Shown piece by piece: positions 1 through 22,560 of a stretch of 64,000 nucleotides of DNA. Origin of the DNA: Pempheris klunzingeri (lineage: Eukaryota; Chordata; Actinopteri; Acropomatiformes; Pempheridae); assembly GCF_042242105.1 (NCBI RefSeq), contig NC_092018.1:24332667-24396666 (forward strand). Direction: 5' to 3'. The notes under the pieces were generated by a model. The model saw only the letters and a program-made list of their open reading frames with translations. It did no database searches and was not told the origin of the DNA. The translations under genes and the position numbers were made by a program. Position 1 is the stretch's first letter, and each line of letters starts with the position of its first letter.

Positions 1-1629
<1,629 letters not shown>

Positions 1630-2395
1630 TCTGTAGAAGTCTTTCTCAGATAAGAGGCCCACTATCTAACTCAAGACGAGCTGGTCAGTCTTGCTTACAG
1701 CATTTAAACCGGGGTCGGGTTTCCTCATCGATGCTAAATAGGAGAAACCAGCAGCCCAACTAGAACTTTAGCTAGTTAGCTGATAGGCTAACAGTGTTGT
1801 TAAATAGGCTGTTGGCCAGGTTCGCTGCTTATATAAGGGAGGCTAGCTCCTCGGTGCACACCACTGCTATACATACAATTATCAGGTAACTAAAAAAATA
1901 AGTTAGAGAAAGTATTTTAACTAGTTTTAGTGACGCTGCCTCAATGTAGAAGGCTCTTCGGCTTCACTTCTCTGCTGTTTGCATTGACTGTCTGTGGTTG
2001 TTTGCTAGCTTACTGAGAAGCTTCTTATGTTTGGTTGTGTTAAAGTAATGGCGCCCCCGTGCGGCTCGGAGGAGTAGTCCTGAATCCGTTACACCTGAAA
2101 CATCTTTTCATACTCATTCTTTTACATTTACACATGCAGCCAGTTTTATTGACAAATTCATATGATGTTGAAGATATCTGTTTTTAAAAACAAAATCTGT
2201 TTTCATGTCAGTAGTTTCAGAGCAGATCTCTGCGCTGCTCTGCAGAAAAACGTTCCCATGCTGATGTGATCCTGCTACTGCGTCCCGTAGCTGGTGCCCA
2301 TTGACAGCTGTAAAAACAGGGTGAAACAGATGAATGATTGGCCCCCCAAAAAAAGACCGCCAGCAGTGACGGATGTCAAATGTGAAACTGAAGGA

Positions 2396-5036
2396 TTAGT
2401 CACTTACTGATTCAGTTTCAGCATCCTCACTCAGATATGTGACTTTATGTTTGCTGTAAAGAGCTCTTTTTCTCGTGCATGTCAACATGAACCAGTCAGA
2501 AACTATGGGAACCTGTGGGGAAACACTCACATTCTGTGTATCATTGCTTTTTCAAGAAAAATCCATTTATTTATATTTCAGGTGATTTCAGGACTCAAGC
2601 ATGTCCACTCACCAGACTGAGGAATGATAATGCTGCGCCCAAATTCACAATGGTTGGTACAATTCCAAATTTCCCTGCCTGCAAGATAAAGGCCCTCAGG
2701 TATTGTCAAAGCAAAGAGAACACACACATTTTGCTGATGAAGTCACTGCAATTTAAAGGTTTGTCGGGGCCTCACTGTTCCAAATACAATGATGTCAAAC
2801 CGGATCCCATATGCTTTGATCAAGGTTCTAGTTTCCTTTCCATCTGGGGTCTTGTAGTACTTTGCAAACCTAAAAGTGGAGGATTTAAATTTTTTTCTTT
2901 TCTTAATAAATCAACTTGATCCTTTTATTGATGAGCATTTGGTAAAAGATGGTTTCACCTGAAGTTGTATCCAGGGGCCACATTATTGACAGGATTTTTG
3001 TTGTCCAGCCTGCGGAAGCTGTATTTGGGGTAACACTTCCCTGCCCACCAGTCCAGATCACAGCTCCAGTCAATAATGACACCCAGGATACCACCCTTTA
3101 CGAACATGAAACAACACCCTTGTGTAACTGTGAACAAGTGTGACACATTTGAAAAGTTTGAAAAAAAAAAAAAGGATTTATTGAATTCTGGGTATACCTT
3201 CACAGCCATGTCTTGAAATTCCTCTCCAGCCTCTGAGACGATGTGTTTGAGGCGGAATATGGGGCAGTGAGGGTCTGTTGCACGATTGAATTCACACTTC
3301 TTCAGGTATGAAGAGTTAATATGTGGGAGTATGTTCCTTCTGGGGAAAGGAGCAAGACACACATTTCATATAATGGCACACAATGACACTGATAGGAGCC
3401 TATTATAATACAGATCTTTCCCTTACACTCAGAACTGACCTGTGAACGTTGAACTTCGGGTATGTTATGCTGTTTTTGATCAACACAGTGAAGTTTTCCG
3501 CTGCAGCCAGCAGTGCACGTCTGTGGAACAAGGGAAACAACATGCCAAGCTACATTTACACAATATTTCTGTATAAATACCCGGCTATGATATTCTTACT
3601 CAGGCAGCTTTGTGTCTATTTCAAGAGGGCACCATGAGAGCACTTGACAGGTTTGGACAGACGTGGAGTAGTTCACACACAGCCCCGTCTGTATGCCTGA
3701 GTGGGAAATTAAAGTCAAGAAGAGCAATTTGCAGATGGTGTATGAACACAAGTCAATCTGAAGCCACCCAGTGAAAAAAGGCCTACCGTTGCCTCGAGGA
3801 TCGCCGTGTCCCTCGATACAGTCACAGTCATCCACACAAGTAGTTGAAGGGTTTGGCAGCTGGAGGAAAACTCACCAGTGTCAATCAGCCAACTACTGTG
3901 GCCGTGCTAGCAAGAGGCAATGTGCACAACCACATAGCATGCAAACATTTGTTAATTAGCACTGAGCACAAAGTACAGCTGAGGCTGATGGGAATGTCAT
4001 TAGCTTTACATGTTTCAGTCATACACCATAAAGCACAGTAGCGGACATGGTCCACTTGACTGTGGCATTGGGGAACCATGGCGAACATTTTTGAAATGTA
4101 TTTCTGACGTATTAGACAAAATTATTGTAGATTTGCTGAGTTTGACAAATGGAAATAATCAAAGTTGCATCATTAAAGGATTCATTACAAATGATCCTAA
4201 ACTCTGATGGCATGTTGTTGATGTTAGCAAACCACGATCACCTTAGAATTGTCTGAGCAGGAGCATCGTAGCGTGTCATATCACACAGCATCAGTAACTC
4301 ACCTCAGGACAGCGGGACTGAGTTTGTCGGGGGGTAACAACCATATTCGTTAACACAAAGAATGTATTATGACCCTGTTAGACAGAATAGAAGCACAGAT
4401 GTCATATATTGTTGTCATAGTAGACACAGTGCACAGTGTGGATCAGTGCCAGGTTATACAGGTAATTGGATTTGGAGAAACCACCTATGCAATATTAGTT
4501 GTGTTGAGCTATTCCAATTGTTCTTGTTTGAGTTGTTCATTGAAAACAGCTGATTACCAATACACTTAATTAAGAATAAAAAATAAAGAAAAAAAAGAAA
4601 ATAAGTCATCAGGTTTGTGTGTGTGTGTGTTTAATAATGAAAATACCTGAGGTGGGATAACGTAATCAGCCACATCCCAAAATCGGGGCTCCATTCCAGA
4701 CGTGTTGGTGGAGGCAAAGCCCTTCACTTTGGTTGAGACGGTACTGAGGACAGAGTCTGTGTCCTGGTAGGCCTTCTGCACCACACACACATACCTGCAG
4801 GTTCACAGCAGCATAATGCGATTATATTTCACGATTAGTTCAGCTATATATCCACATTTTAGTGCAGCGCTAACATCATGTTTTGTTACTCACCCCACCA
4901 CGTACGCCACCACCAGAAGCTGAGTGAACCTGAAGACACATCCCGGCACTATGCTCTGAATAACCAGTGTTTTTGGTGTTTCATAATCAAACACATAATG
5001 CAGACAGCTCTGGCAGCAGCCTGCAGTCCTGCTCAT
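2396..5036 (-). CDS. P2X purinoceptor, ATP-gated cation channel, P2X4-like
   Basis: Trimeric plasma-membrane channel subunit opened by extracellular ATP. Exons read on the minus strand give the whole family layout. They are: an N-terminal stretch and TM1 (about 4890-5036, FDYETPK...LLVVAYVVG); [16 protein letters not shown] (4648-4795), with the ATP-contacting lysines in [16 protein letters not shown]; a cysteine-rich head; [64 protein letters not shown]...[10 protein letters not shown]; and TM2 (2613-2678). The last exon is 2396-2512. All ten ectodomain cysteines of the family can be counted. The short tail carries YSKHK, fitting the YxxxK surface-retention motif, and ends in SVSD. The chosen ATG (5036) is the second in its frame, since it gives the usual short N-terminus. 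A polyA signal (AATAAA on minus) lies at 2145-2150. The ectodomain is closest to P2X4, but the tail differs from P2X4, so a fish P2X4b or P2X8 paralogue is possible. Confidence 0.93.
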
Positions 5037-6271
5037 CCTGCTGCAACACACACCAGCGAGTTGGACTGGGAAAGAACGATGAGTGGACATATCTGCTGTT
5101 ATTCAAATCATTGTATTCAAATCTTATTCACTGCACGGACACGTCTGTGGCTTCGGCACGTTTTACATGTACTTGAAATATAGCAGGTTTGAACAAACCA
5201 TATATAGTATAGTTACATTGACAATTATATTCTGCACTACATAAATGCACCTCCACTGTATATACTGCTATTTATGAGTATTTATATTGTTCTAGTTTAT
5301 TTCTTTACTTTTTTTTTAGCACTTAGTAGTCTGTTTACTGTACAGAGAGAGAGAAGTTTCACCAGAGTCAAATTCCTTGTTTGCTTGTACAAACTTGGCC
5401 AATAAAGGTGAATGACAGTAGGGTGAAACTGTCACTTTCACATGCAGCATTGCCCTGCTACATATGCTTATTCAGTCCTCTATACAATGCTGCTCATGAT
5501 CCTGAAAGACGCACAATGAAACCTTGTTTAAACAACTCACTGCACATTTGCGTGCTACTTTCAGATACTCACACTAACTGATTAAGCTTGTAAAACTGAG
5601 TGTGCACACTGAGAAAGGCTTTAGCTGAAATGTTTGAGTTTGTTATAATCCTGCATTGTAAATGAATATGAGTCCAATTCTATCTTATCACTACATTGGA
5701 ATTTTAAGATTTATTTTCACACTATTAATGCAGCATTTCCATTGTGGATACACTACTGTATATTTCCATAAACATTCACTTCTGATGTGCATAAATGGTG
5801 GAGTGAAGTGCGTGACAATACGAACACTGGCGACGGATTAAGAGTCAGTTTTTAATTTCATAACACACATTGACTTCCATGAACACAGGACACATACAAT
5901 GTCACTTTGGTCCAATAGTGCCTCAGATATAAAGTCTGTATAAAAGAACCATTTCAATTCACCTAAACACTTTGGCATCCCGTTTCTCTCTGGTGTAGCA
6001 TGCTTTCAATAAAATATTTTCCAACCCTCCCTCTTCCAAGTGTCTTTTAGTTATGAAGTCCGTGTTGTCGTAGTCACACAGGTAAGAAAGAAAGGCTACA
6101 GTAGACTGTATACACAATATACAAATTAATGATATATAATATATATTCATTTAGCATTTTTTTCTTTAGACAACAGAGACACAAAGACATGTTAATTCAT
6201 TAATAAAACTAATGATGTACAGTCATTATGTTTTGTGTTTCAGTGCTGAATTTTCAAGTACGATATGACAT
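5037..6271. other. Intergenic, P2X upstream region, no gene seen
   Basis: AT-rich sequence upstream of the P2X start and downstream of zbtb26. The small open frames here have no recognisable domain, and I see no splice-supported exon. Confidence 0.6.
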
Positions 6272-6824
6272 AAGGCTGTGCGACATGACCAAAATCTCAT
6301 TTTCGTTTCATATCTAGATAACAATACATATCACAATATAGCGCATACTCTATAGATTTAATCAACAGTTTCTATGGAAAGGCCTGTTTCTTATCACGTT
6401 TTGAATATGAATTATACCTGACAAATAAAAGCTTCTGACTCTTTTGATTATTGTTCTCCTTCTGTTTAGAAACTGCAATTTTTCAGTCAAGCATGTAACA
6501 AAAAGTATGGTTTTCATACCTAAACTACATCCATGTGGCCAAAGTAGCCTCTCTTTTAGGTGCTAGCTCCTCGTTTTGTCTCGGCTGGTCGGAGTTCATC
6601 TCCTTTTGGGAATTACTGTCACATTCTCTCTCCTTGGTGTTAGTTTGCATTGACTTCATGCAAATTTCCTGTACGCACCCAGGCCGTGTAGAAGAAAGCG
6701 TCGACACAATGATGAAAAGTATTGCCGTAAAACATTACAGCAGAGAGTGTGATTAGAATGAAATAAACGATAGAGCATAACTTGAAATGACGGACGTTCT
6801 TCTACTGTCACATCGCACAGCCCT
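6272..6824 (-). mobile_element. Decayed non-autonomous hAT DNA transposon
   Basis: The ends are imperfect inverted repeats: AAGGCTGTGCGACATGAC at the left, and the complement of AGGGCTGTGCGATGTGAC at the right. The subterminal sequence reads like the ...ATCTAGATAACAATACATATC... type seen in abundant fish hAT ends. A short minus-strand frame (6525-6707) contains QKEMNSDQPRQNEELAPKRE, which resembles the lead-in to the BED zinc finger of ZBED/hAT transposases, and it stops soon after. No transposase core remains. I could not match 8-base target duplications (flanks TATGACAT and AATACAAA), so the copy is old or its ends are slightly misplaced. Confidence 0.65.
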
Positions 6825-7074
6825 AATACAAAGGCATCTACAATGTTGTTACTGTAAAAAAAGAAGAAGAAATAGTCCACAGTAATGATGCTACAGTGAA
6901 ATGTAGACCAGGAAAACGACTTCCATGTTCATGTTCTCCAGTTAAACCCATCAGAATGATCATCAGGTTCACTCATCTGACCATCTTTGATAGAGGGCAC
7001 CTCACTCAAAGCTCACTCTGCTCCAGCTGCCTAGAAACTGCGTCAGTGTCTTCAACTGATACATTTAGGACGAC

Positions 7075-8463
7075 TCACTGACGTAATGTCCCATCTGAGG
7101 GGAAGTCTGCATCAAGCCCATTTAAATGACTGATGGCCACAAGGTCCACAGATTTCATGTTCACTTCAAAGTCAAGCCCCCCGTCGTGCAGGTTGCCTTC
7201 GTTTGCGTTATCAAAGCTGTTCTTCCCGTGGATCTGTTTGAGGTGCTTGCGGAGAACTGGCTTGTGAGCGAAAACCATGTCACAGTAGTTGCAGCGGTGT
7301 GGCTTGTCCCCACTGTGCAAGTTTAGGTGATCCAGCAGAGAACACTTTTGGGTGAAGGTCTTGCCGCAGATTTTACACTGGAAAGGCTTGATGCCAGCGT
7401 GGACGCGCATGTGTCGGTGCAGGTTGCCCTTCTGCGTGAAAGTCTTGCCACACAGGAGGCACATGAACAGCTTGTGCATCTTGAGGTGGTTGGCGTAGTT
7501 CTCCAGCTGGCGAAAGATGCGGGCGCACTTGGGGCACTGGTGGTACCACTGGAGAGGTTTGTCGTAGCTCCTCTGGTGCACACTTTGTTTCTCTGTAGGA
7601 GGCGACGGAGAAGGGGGACTGAGTGTGTATCCAGCCACACCAGGCGGAGCTGCCAGCTCACTGCCACGACTGTCCACAGTGGAGTTGATGAGGGAGTGCT
7701 GAGGCTCCGGAGAGTGGAGGGCAGCAGGTGGGCTGGTGGGAAAGTGACCAGTAATGGAGTTTTCTGCTACGTCAGACACCGACTCCACTTTTACTATCGT
7801 GATGTCATTCTCCATTATACCCTGCCTTGGACGCCTGGCTAAGATTTGGAGGGGGGACTTGGGCTGTATGATCACATCATCATCATCATCATCATCATCA
7901 TCGTCGTCGTCATCTGAATTGTTGTCATCCTCAACCTGCTCCGCCTCCTCATCCACCTGATGGACAGTCTGAACCGGAGAGTGCTCTTGCCCTCTCTGAG
8001 TCTGGGAGGATAAACATTCCTCCCTCTTCTCCCTCCTCATATCTCCATCAGCCTTCAGCTGCCGCGCAGGCTGAGGTTTGATGAACTTGCTGAGAGCTTG
8101 AGTGCACTGCTCCACAATGTGGCCCATTTGGAGGAAGCTGGCCACAGTCAGGTAGTGAACCAGCTCCAGCTCGGGAAACTCCAGCTGACCCGTGTAGCAG
8201 GACAGCAGCAGCTGACGGCCCACCTCCGCCTCCTGGATCATGGAGATCTGGACCTCCCTGGAGTCCTGCTGAAGGATGAACTGGTCCCTCAGGAAGGATG
8301 AGCCGGCAGCAAACACCACCTTGTGACCAGGGACCTCCAGCTGGTTGATGCGCACGGTGACGTCACAGAAGCGTCTCTGGTGTCGTAGGAGGTTCATCTT
8401 CTGCAGCATCGAGTCTCCAAATGTGGCGAAACGGAACTGTAAGATCACCTGGTTCTGGGCCAT
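7075..8463 (-). CDS. zbtb26: zbtb26, BTB and C2H2 zinc finger transcription factor
   Basis: One uninterrupted 462-residue coding exon. The BTB/POZ domain is at about residues 8-125 (FGDSMLQKMNLLRHQRRFCDV, GHKVVFAAGSSFLRDQF, EVGRQLLLSCYTG, LQMGHIVEQCTQALSKFIKP), used for dimerisation and corepressor binding. An acidic, low-complexity linker follows. Four C2H2 fingers lie at about 305-412 (HQCPKCARIF, FMCLLCGKTF, FQCKICGKTF, HRCNYCDMVF), then GKNSFDNANE. The pattern SLINSTV, LKMHKLFMCLLC and HGKNSFDNANE matches human ZBTB26 rather than its neighbour paralogue ZBTB6. The ATG at 8463 starts the conserved part; the in-frame codons upstream lie before a plausible 3' splice site and are taken as 5' UTR or intron. 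Expected to act in the nucleus as a DNA-binding repressor; targets are unknown. Confidence 0.95.
   Translation of the reverse strand: MAQNQVILQFRFATFGDSMLQKMNLLRHQRRFCDVTVRINQLEVPGHKVVFAAGSSFLRDQFILQQDSREVQISMIQEAEVGRQLLLSCYTGQLEFPELELVHYLTVASFLQMGHIVEQCTQALSKFIKPQPARQLKADGDMRREKREECLSSQTQRGQEHSPVQTVHQVDEEAEQVEDDNNSDDDDDDDDDDDDDVIIQPKSPLQILARRPRQGIMENDITIVKVESVSDVAENSITGHFPTSPPAALHSPEPQHSLINSTVDSRGSELAAPPGVAGYTLSPPSPSPPTEKQSVHQRSYDKPLQWYHQCPKCARIFRQLENYANHLKMHKLFMCLLCGKTFTQKGNLHRHMRVHAGIKPFQCKICGKTFTQKCSLLDHLNLHSGDKPHRCNYCDMVFAHKPVLRKHLKQIHGKNSFDNANEGNLHDGGLDFEVNMKSVDLVAISHLNGLDADFPSDGTLRQ
7875..7914 (-). repeat. CAT/CGT triplet run coding for an Asp tract in zbtb26
   Basis: About thirteen consecutive GAT/GAC codons on the minus strand give a poly-aspartate tract in the linker between the BTB domain and the zinc fingers. 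The mixed GAT/GAC codons at one end suggest selection or age, while the pure (GAT)n part can slip and vary in length between individuals. Confidence 0.9.
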
Positions 8464-10186
8464 AGTGGACCGAGGGTCAGCAGCAACAGTGCACCTGTTT
8501 AGGACAAATACAGAGATTGTATAACCCTTCCTCGACAAGTGAACGGTGAATTTAACATTTTGTTTTAAATCACTGTACTTCAGATGGCAGAAGGTCTTAT
8601 CTGCATTCTTAATTTAAAAGATAGTAGCTAAGAATGCACAACTGTGATCTCTATTCACATTAAACTCTGTTTCACAGGCATGGAAAGCAACCATGTTCTA
8701 CATTAGAAGAGATCAAGCCTTTATCTTAATGGCATATGTATAACTACCAGCTAATAACTACTAACTACCAGCACTTTAGTCAATCACAGTCATCACCATT
8801 CATAATCCTTGCGCCTGCTCCCTCATTGATGGGTCAAGGAACATAGCACCAGACTCGGTTCGAAAACATGCCAATTTCAAAAGAGCAAGCGTATCCGTCA
8901 CATAAGCTAAATAGTTAAGTGGAAAGAGTTTTGTTATTTTCGGAAACCGTTCACTTTTCAGTTCGGCGTTCTTCCATTCAAACTAATGGTAACAGAAATA
9001 TGTAACTGTATCAACTTCTGTTGGTGAGCTAATTAAGCTAGCTCGCTAAAGTTAGCTGGTTTGCGTGGTAACACGACCGCAGAAAAGAAGGAAAACTGTT
9101 GAATTGTGCTTACAACTCATAGCCGAATTACACTAAATTTCAAAACACGTTTAAAACGTTATACTGTTTACAGTGTTGCTCGGGTTTGGCCGATAATCGT
9201 GACAATAATTTAAAACTGTGTGACAACTGGAAGGGGAGATTGGCACTTCGAGTTCGAGCTCACATGACCGACGACTGTATCATTGTTAGCTTATCGCCAC
9301 CGACAACGTAACGTCAAAGTACTGTCTTTCATGTGATGCAAATAGGTAGTCTGGCTAATACCTTTTGGGTTACAGTGATACAATAAAGGGGCTAATCATG
9401 CGTAAAGTGACTCAGCCTGCCAAACGTTGGCTTAAGCTACATGTAAACAATCAATCAGAAGTCGCCTCCATCTTTGCCGTTGGCCTCCTCCACTCTGTCT
9501 CTGACTTCCCAGGCTGCCTGATAACATGCAACGCTGCTAACTAGCTCCCTACATTACTAACTTTTTAATTTGGCTGACACATTAATGAGTGATGTGTACC
9601 TGTTAACCCCTTGTGAACAAACCCGTTAGAGGTGGGTTGACATCAGCAGGACACTGGCCTGTGTCTGTCTGGGGATATTAAGACCTGCTCCGGATGCAAA
9701 ATCCATTTAAAGGCCCAGCGCAAATGTATGGGATCAGCCCTCATCCTGCCTCTGCAAGGACCTCCTCCACTAGACAGAGGCAAAACAACAGCATCTGAGG
9801 GGTAGAGGGGATATATGGGGAGGTTTGTGTGAAAGAAAAAGGTGGCAAATCCATTTACTACAGCCAAATGTTGATAGTTCAAGTCAGAAATCAAGGAACC
9901 AGTCTGACTAAAGTTGCATTATTTTGATGTTTTAATTAATCAAGATGTGTAGATGAATGATTTAAGGGGCCTAGAAACAGAGAAAAAAAAGAAAGAAAGA
10001 AAGAAAGAAAGAAAGAAAAAAAACAACAAGAACTATTCCATCACTCTTGGCTTTTTTCTTTTTCATCCTTCATCGTTTCGGATGAAGTGAGTGTGTCAGA
10101 AGCTTCATCTTCTCCATTTCTATTCACATTCAATACTCATTCAATTATTCATTTCACAACACATCCCATAGTGAAAAAAAAGAAGG
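8464..10186. other. zbtb26 upstream region and zbtb26-susd1 spacer
   Basis: A splice acceptor (…TTTAGGACAAATACAG pattern on minus, near 8500) just upstream of the zbtb26 ATG suggests a noncoding first exon further up. The stretch around 9440-9550 (CTCCATCTTTGCCGTTGGCCTCCTCC and its surroundings) is CpG-containing and could hold the promoter. No other coding exon is seen. An AAAG tract lies at 9987-10021. Confidence 0.45.
9987..10021. repeat. (AAAG)n microsatellite
   Basis: Tandem GAAA/AAAG units flanked by A-rich sequence. Confidence 0.9.
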
Positions 10187-10192
10187 TTTATT
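10187..10192 (-). terminator. Polyadenylation signal of susd1
   Basis: AATAAA on the minus strand, about 80 bases after the susd1 stop codon. No better signal lies nearer. Confidence 0.65.
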
Positions 10193-10272
10193 AGGTGTAT
10201 TTACAAAATGTATAAAACAAAATGAACAAGTAAGAAATGAAGACTGTAATTAAATATTTTCAGCTGGGAGTC

Positions 10273-19398
<9,126 letters not shown>

Positions 19399-21879
19399 CC
19401 TCTCTGAGAGTCTCCCAGTCGTTCACTCCGCTTCACCACACACCCAACCTCCCTTTTTTTACTTCCCTCTTGTGGACTATGATGACTGAGCGGCTCTGAT
19501 AACCAGGATTGAGAGGATGCTGTGAGTGGGTGAGCTGAGGTCACTCGGAGAAATAGCTCCTTTTCTCAATGGTCTTGTTGCAGCTGGTGGTTTTGTGGCT
19601 TCGTCTGTCACAATCAGTTACACGTCACACGTTGTTGATGACATGCTCGGCGCTCTCTCTGGTGAACTGCACACTCATTCTGCGGTGGCTGATAATGGTT
19701 ATATTTGGTGTAACGAACCTGCTGGATGTCCTCTCACAAACATGTGGCATTTTCTAACAACATAACTGTCACATTAACCACAGCATTGTTATGTGTACAG
19801 AAATGATAGCTAGGTCAGAGGCTTTAATTAGATAACCACATCAAGTACAAGCCAATATGAATGGCTACTGTAGACCAAATATTTTATCAATTTCATGGTG
19901 CAGCTTATCCATTGTCCATTACATTTAGTTTGGAACTCATTAAATTCAAGGTTGCTCAATTAATCATCTTTATCATAAACCACAAATGTATAACTAGTGT
20001 TTTAAGTCAATGGGACCAACATCCCTCCTTGTCCTACTAAAAGGTCTGTGGGGGTGTCAGTTGGTGTGCTGTGGGAGGGGGAGATAAGTCTGGAGAGCTG
20101 CTATCTCTCTGCCCAGCGAGATCCTTAGTAGGGTCTATCTGTCACTCAAACCAACAAGCTACCCACCTCGCACCAGTGCCTTCTGGACTGGACTGATTAA
20201 CCCCCAGACAGCCCCCCCACACTGACTGAGCAGTACGTCTTTGTGCGGGCCCACATCAGACTAGAACTGGACATGATGCAATGCAATTGTTATTTCAACA
20301 ATCATCTTGCTTGTCATCTTTGCAGCTAAACTCACTCATTGCTGTATTATTCGTGCACCGCGTGTCCAAGTCCAAGAGATGTCTGATTTATGAAACAGCA
20401 TGGCAGCAGCACTTCTTTCCTGCTGGATCTTCTCTGTCACTTGGTATCTGTTGCCATTCCTGCTAACTATCTAGTTGAATGGGAAACTGTAAAACCACAT
20501 GTCCAGACAGTGACTGTTACATCAAGGAATTGATATAACATTTATAGCAAACGGTTACAGAGTTGTCAGCTGCTCTCAAATACGCAAACATTGTTTTTAT
20601 TAAATCAACAATACCAACAATATAGCACATAAGGAGGCAGAGTAACAGTGAAAGATGTCAGGTTATAAAAAAAAAAAAAAAGCACCGTACGCCTGCATGA
20701 ATATAATAAAATGTTTGAGTCAGCCAGCAGCCACACGTGTGAGAATGAGCAGATGATTGTGAATGCATGAGCTGATGCTACTTGGCTAATGTAAGCAGCG
20801 CTAAGATCAGTTCAGTGCTCTGCCTGACTGCATATGAGAAGTCTGTACAGTCAATGGAACCAACACTATACTTCATGGACCTAAAACGCATTACTGTCAC
20901 ATTATGAGACTTGAATGTGTAAGCTGGCCTAGACCGCAGGGTGTCTGTAAGTGTTCCACTCACTCAGAGATGGGCAGTATTTCAATTGATGCATCTAAAA
21001 TACATATTTTGATTATAAAACACTGTCTCCTGGTCGAACAAAGTATACACATAGAGAAAGTAACTAGACACAAAATGTGGTTATTAAGATAGATTTATTA
21101 GTTGTTAGCACCGGATCTCTCTAGACCTTCTACTACCATCTATCATTCAGATCAAATATTACAGAAGCATGCATTTTTTTTGTATCAAAATCTTATTACG
21201 GACCTCAGAGATGTGTAAAAACTTGATAAGGATTATCATGAAATTGTTTGAATGGAGATCAGAAAGCATCACACATCTCAGCATACATACATTTCGTATT
21301 GACGTACACGAGGAGTCTTACAAAAACACATAAGTGCCTGACAAACCAAAATATTTTCACCGTCTGTGAGGTGCACGAATGGTTTTGGTATGGCTGTTTT
21401 GTTGCTACTATAAAACTATGGGCTGGCATAGCTCTGGCTCTCAGAGTTTTATCAGTTTGGTCGAATTTTGTGTATTCTTGCCCTTGTGGTAGTTAGTCGT
21501 TGAGTTTTCTTAATGTAAAGTTAGATTGTACGGACCAAAGAACATTAATGACGGTAACCTGTTCATCATATGGTAATCCCTTGGTATTACTGTAATGAGA
21601 AGGCAAGATTGGAAGGTTGGAAAATTTGCTGTACATATGGAGGACATAGGAAGGGTTATTAAGCAGTACAATCTGATAGTGGCTCTGTTAAATCACTGCC
21701 AGAACATTAGAATAAAAGAAAAGCTGAATAAGAAAATAAAATGACCCTACTGTATGACACCGAACCTACAGTATAGATGTGATCTGTGTCTCAACAGCAA
21801 CACACGTATATAAGCCCAGTATGTAGTGGAGTTTTGCCAACTGCAGGCTTGAAAACCTGATCTTTGGTGTCCTGCCCGG
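19399..21879. other. susd1 upstream region and spacer, no gene seen
   Basis: Contains the susd1 promoter side and the 3' flank of the CaaX-protein gene. Open frames at 19526-19765 and 20281-20466 show no domain, no conserved motif and no supporting splice sites. A poly-A tract lies at 20668-20682. Confidence 0.5.
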
Positions 21880-22560
21880 TCATAAAACAGTGCAGAAACA
21901 ACAGCGTTTCTTTTCACGTGCAGTCTCAGCTTCCTCCGGCGGAGGTGCTTCAGGAGCCGGAGACTCCTCCTTAGACTCTGACACTGAGCCACTGGAGGTG
22001 GACAACAGCCTCCCACGCACCAGGTCAGCAGCTTTTCCGTCCATGACAGACAAGTCTGTTACTGTTTTCTCCCTCAGAGACATGTCTCCATCATCATCAT
22101 CATCTATTAGCACAAACTCCTTCAGGTAAACCATCTCCACCCCGTGGAGGCTGTGGTTCTCTACTGAGTCGTCCAGGGTGTTTGCATCCACAAAGGTCAG
22201 AGTTGAAGTCTCTGTCAGGGTCTCATGAGGGTCTGTGGAGTTGTCCTCCGGCCCCGAATAGGCCTGGCAGCTCGAATCCATCATCCACATGGAATTCCTT
22301 TGAACACTCTCGTCTTTCATGCTGCACCTTGGGTCCTGGCGGTTAGAGATGACGTCTGGAACACAGGGCGTCTTGCCTGTAGCATCTGAGCCGGTGACCA
22401 AGTCTCTCCTAGTGTGAGAACCGTTTTCTGTAGCATGACCCTTCCATGGATACATCTTAAAAGCCACCTTCTGGTAGTCATGGTAGACCTGCACACTGCT
22501 GCTGCTTGTTGGGGAAGAGAGGGGGATGATGGCTGTATCGCTTTTACCTTGCTTCTTCAT
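21880..22560 (-). CDS. Acidic protein with C-terminal CaaX box, possibly paralemmin-like
   Basis: A single terminal exon, acceptor at 22578, encodes about 226 residues from the first ATG (MKKQGKSD). It is Ser/Thr-rich with little order until a compact acidic block, EMVYLKEFVLIDDDDDGDM and SLREKTVTDLSVMDGKAADL. A Glu/Pro-rich spacer and KKRCCFCTVL then end the protein. CTVL is a CaaX box with leucine last, predicting geranylgeranylation. The extra cysteines before it and the KKR could add palmitoylation and charge anchoring at the inner plasma membrane. A paralemmin relative (PALM2 is a 9q31 gene, near SUSD1 in man) would fit the lipidated acidic tail. However, paralemmins end in CxxM and carry an N-terminal coiled coil that I do not find here. 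Identity is therefore open. The upstream exon is uncertain, so the start may lie earlier. Confidence 0.6.
   Translation of the reverse strand: MKKQGKSDTAIIPLSSPTSSSSVQVYHDYQKVAFKMYPWKGHATENGSHTRRDLVTGSDATGKTPCVPDVISNRQDPRCSMKDESVQRNSMWMMDSSCQAYSGPEDNSTDPHETLTETSTLTFVDANTLDDSVENHSLHGVEMVYLKEFVLIDDDDDGDMSLREKTVTDLSVMDGKAADLVRGRLLSTSSGSVSESKEESPAPEAPPPEEAETAREKKRCCFCTVL

Noticed and set aside
6525-6707. 60-residue minus frame as an independent small gene
   Set aside because: It lies wholly within the hAT remnant and resembles the region before a transposase BED finger.
7327-7842. 171-residue frame on plus inside zbtb26
   Set aside because: It is the antisense shadow of the linker and zinc-finger region and has no domain of its own.
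21880-22560. Direct naming as palm2
   Set aside because: The acidic, lipidated tail is suggestive, but the CaaX sequence and missing coiled coil do not fit, so no symbol is given.
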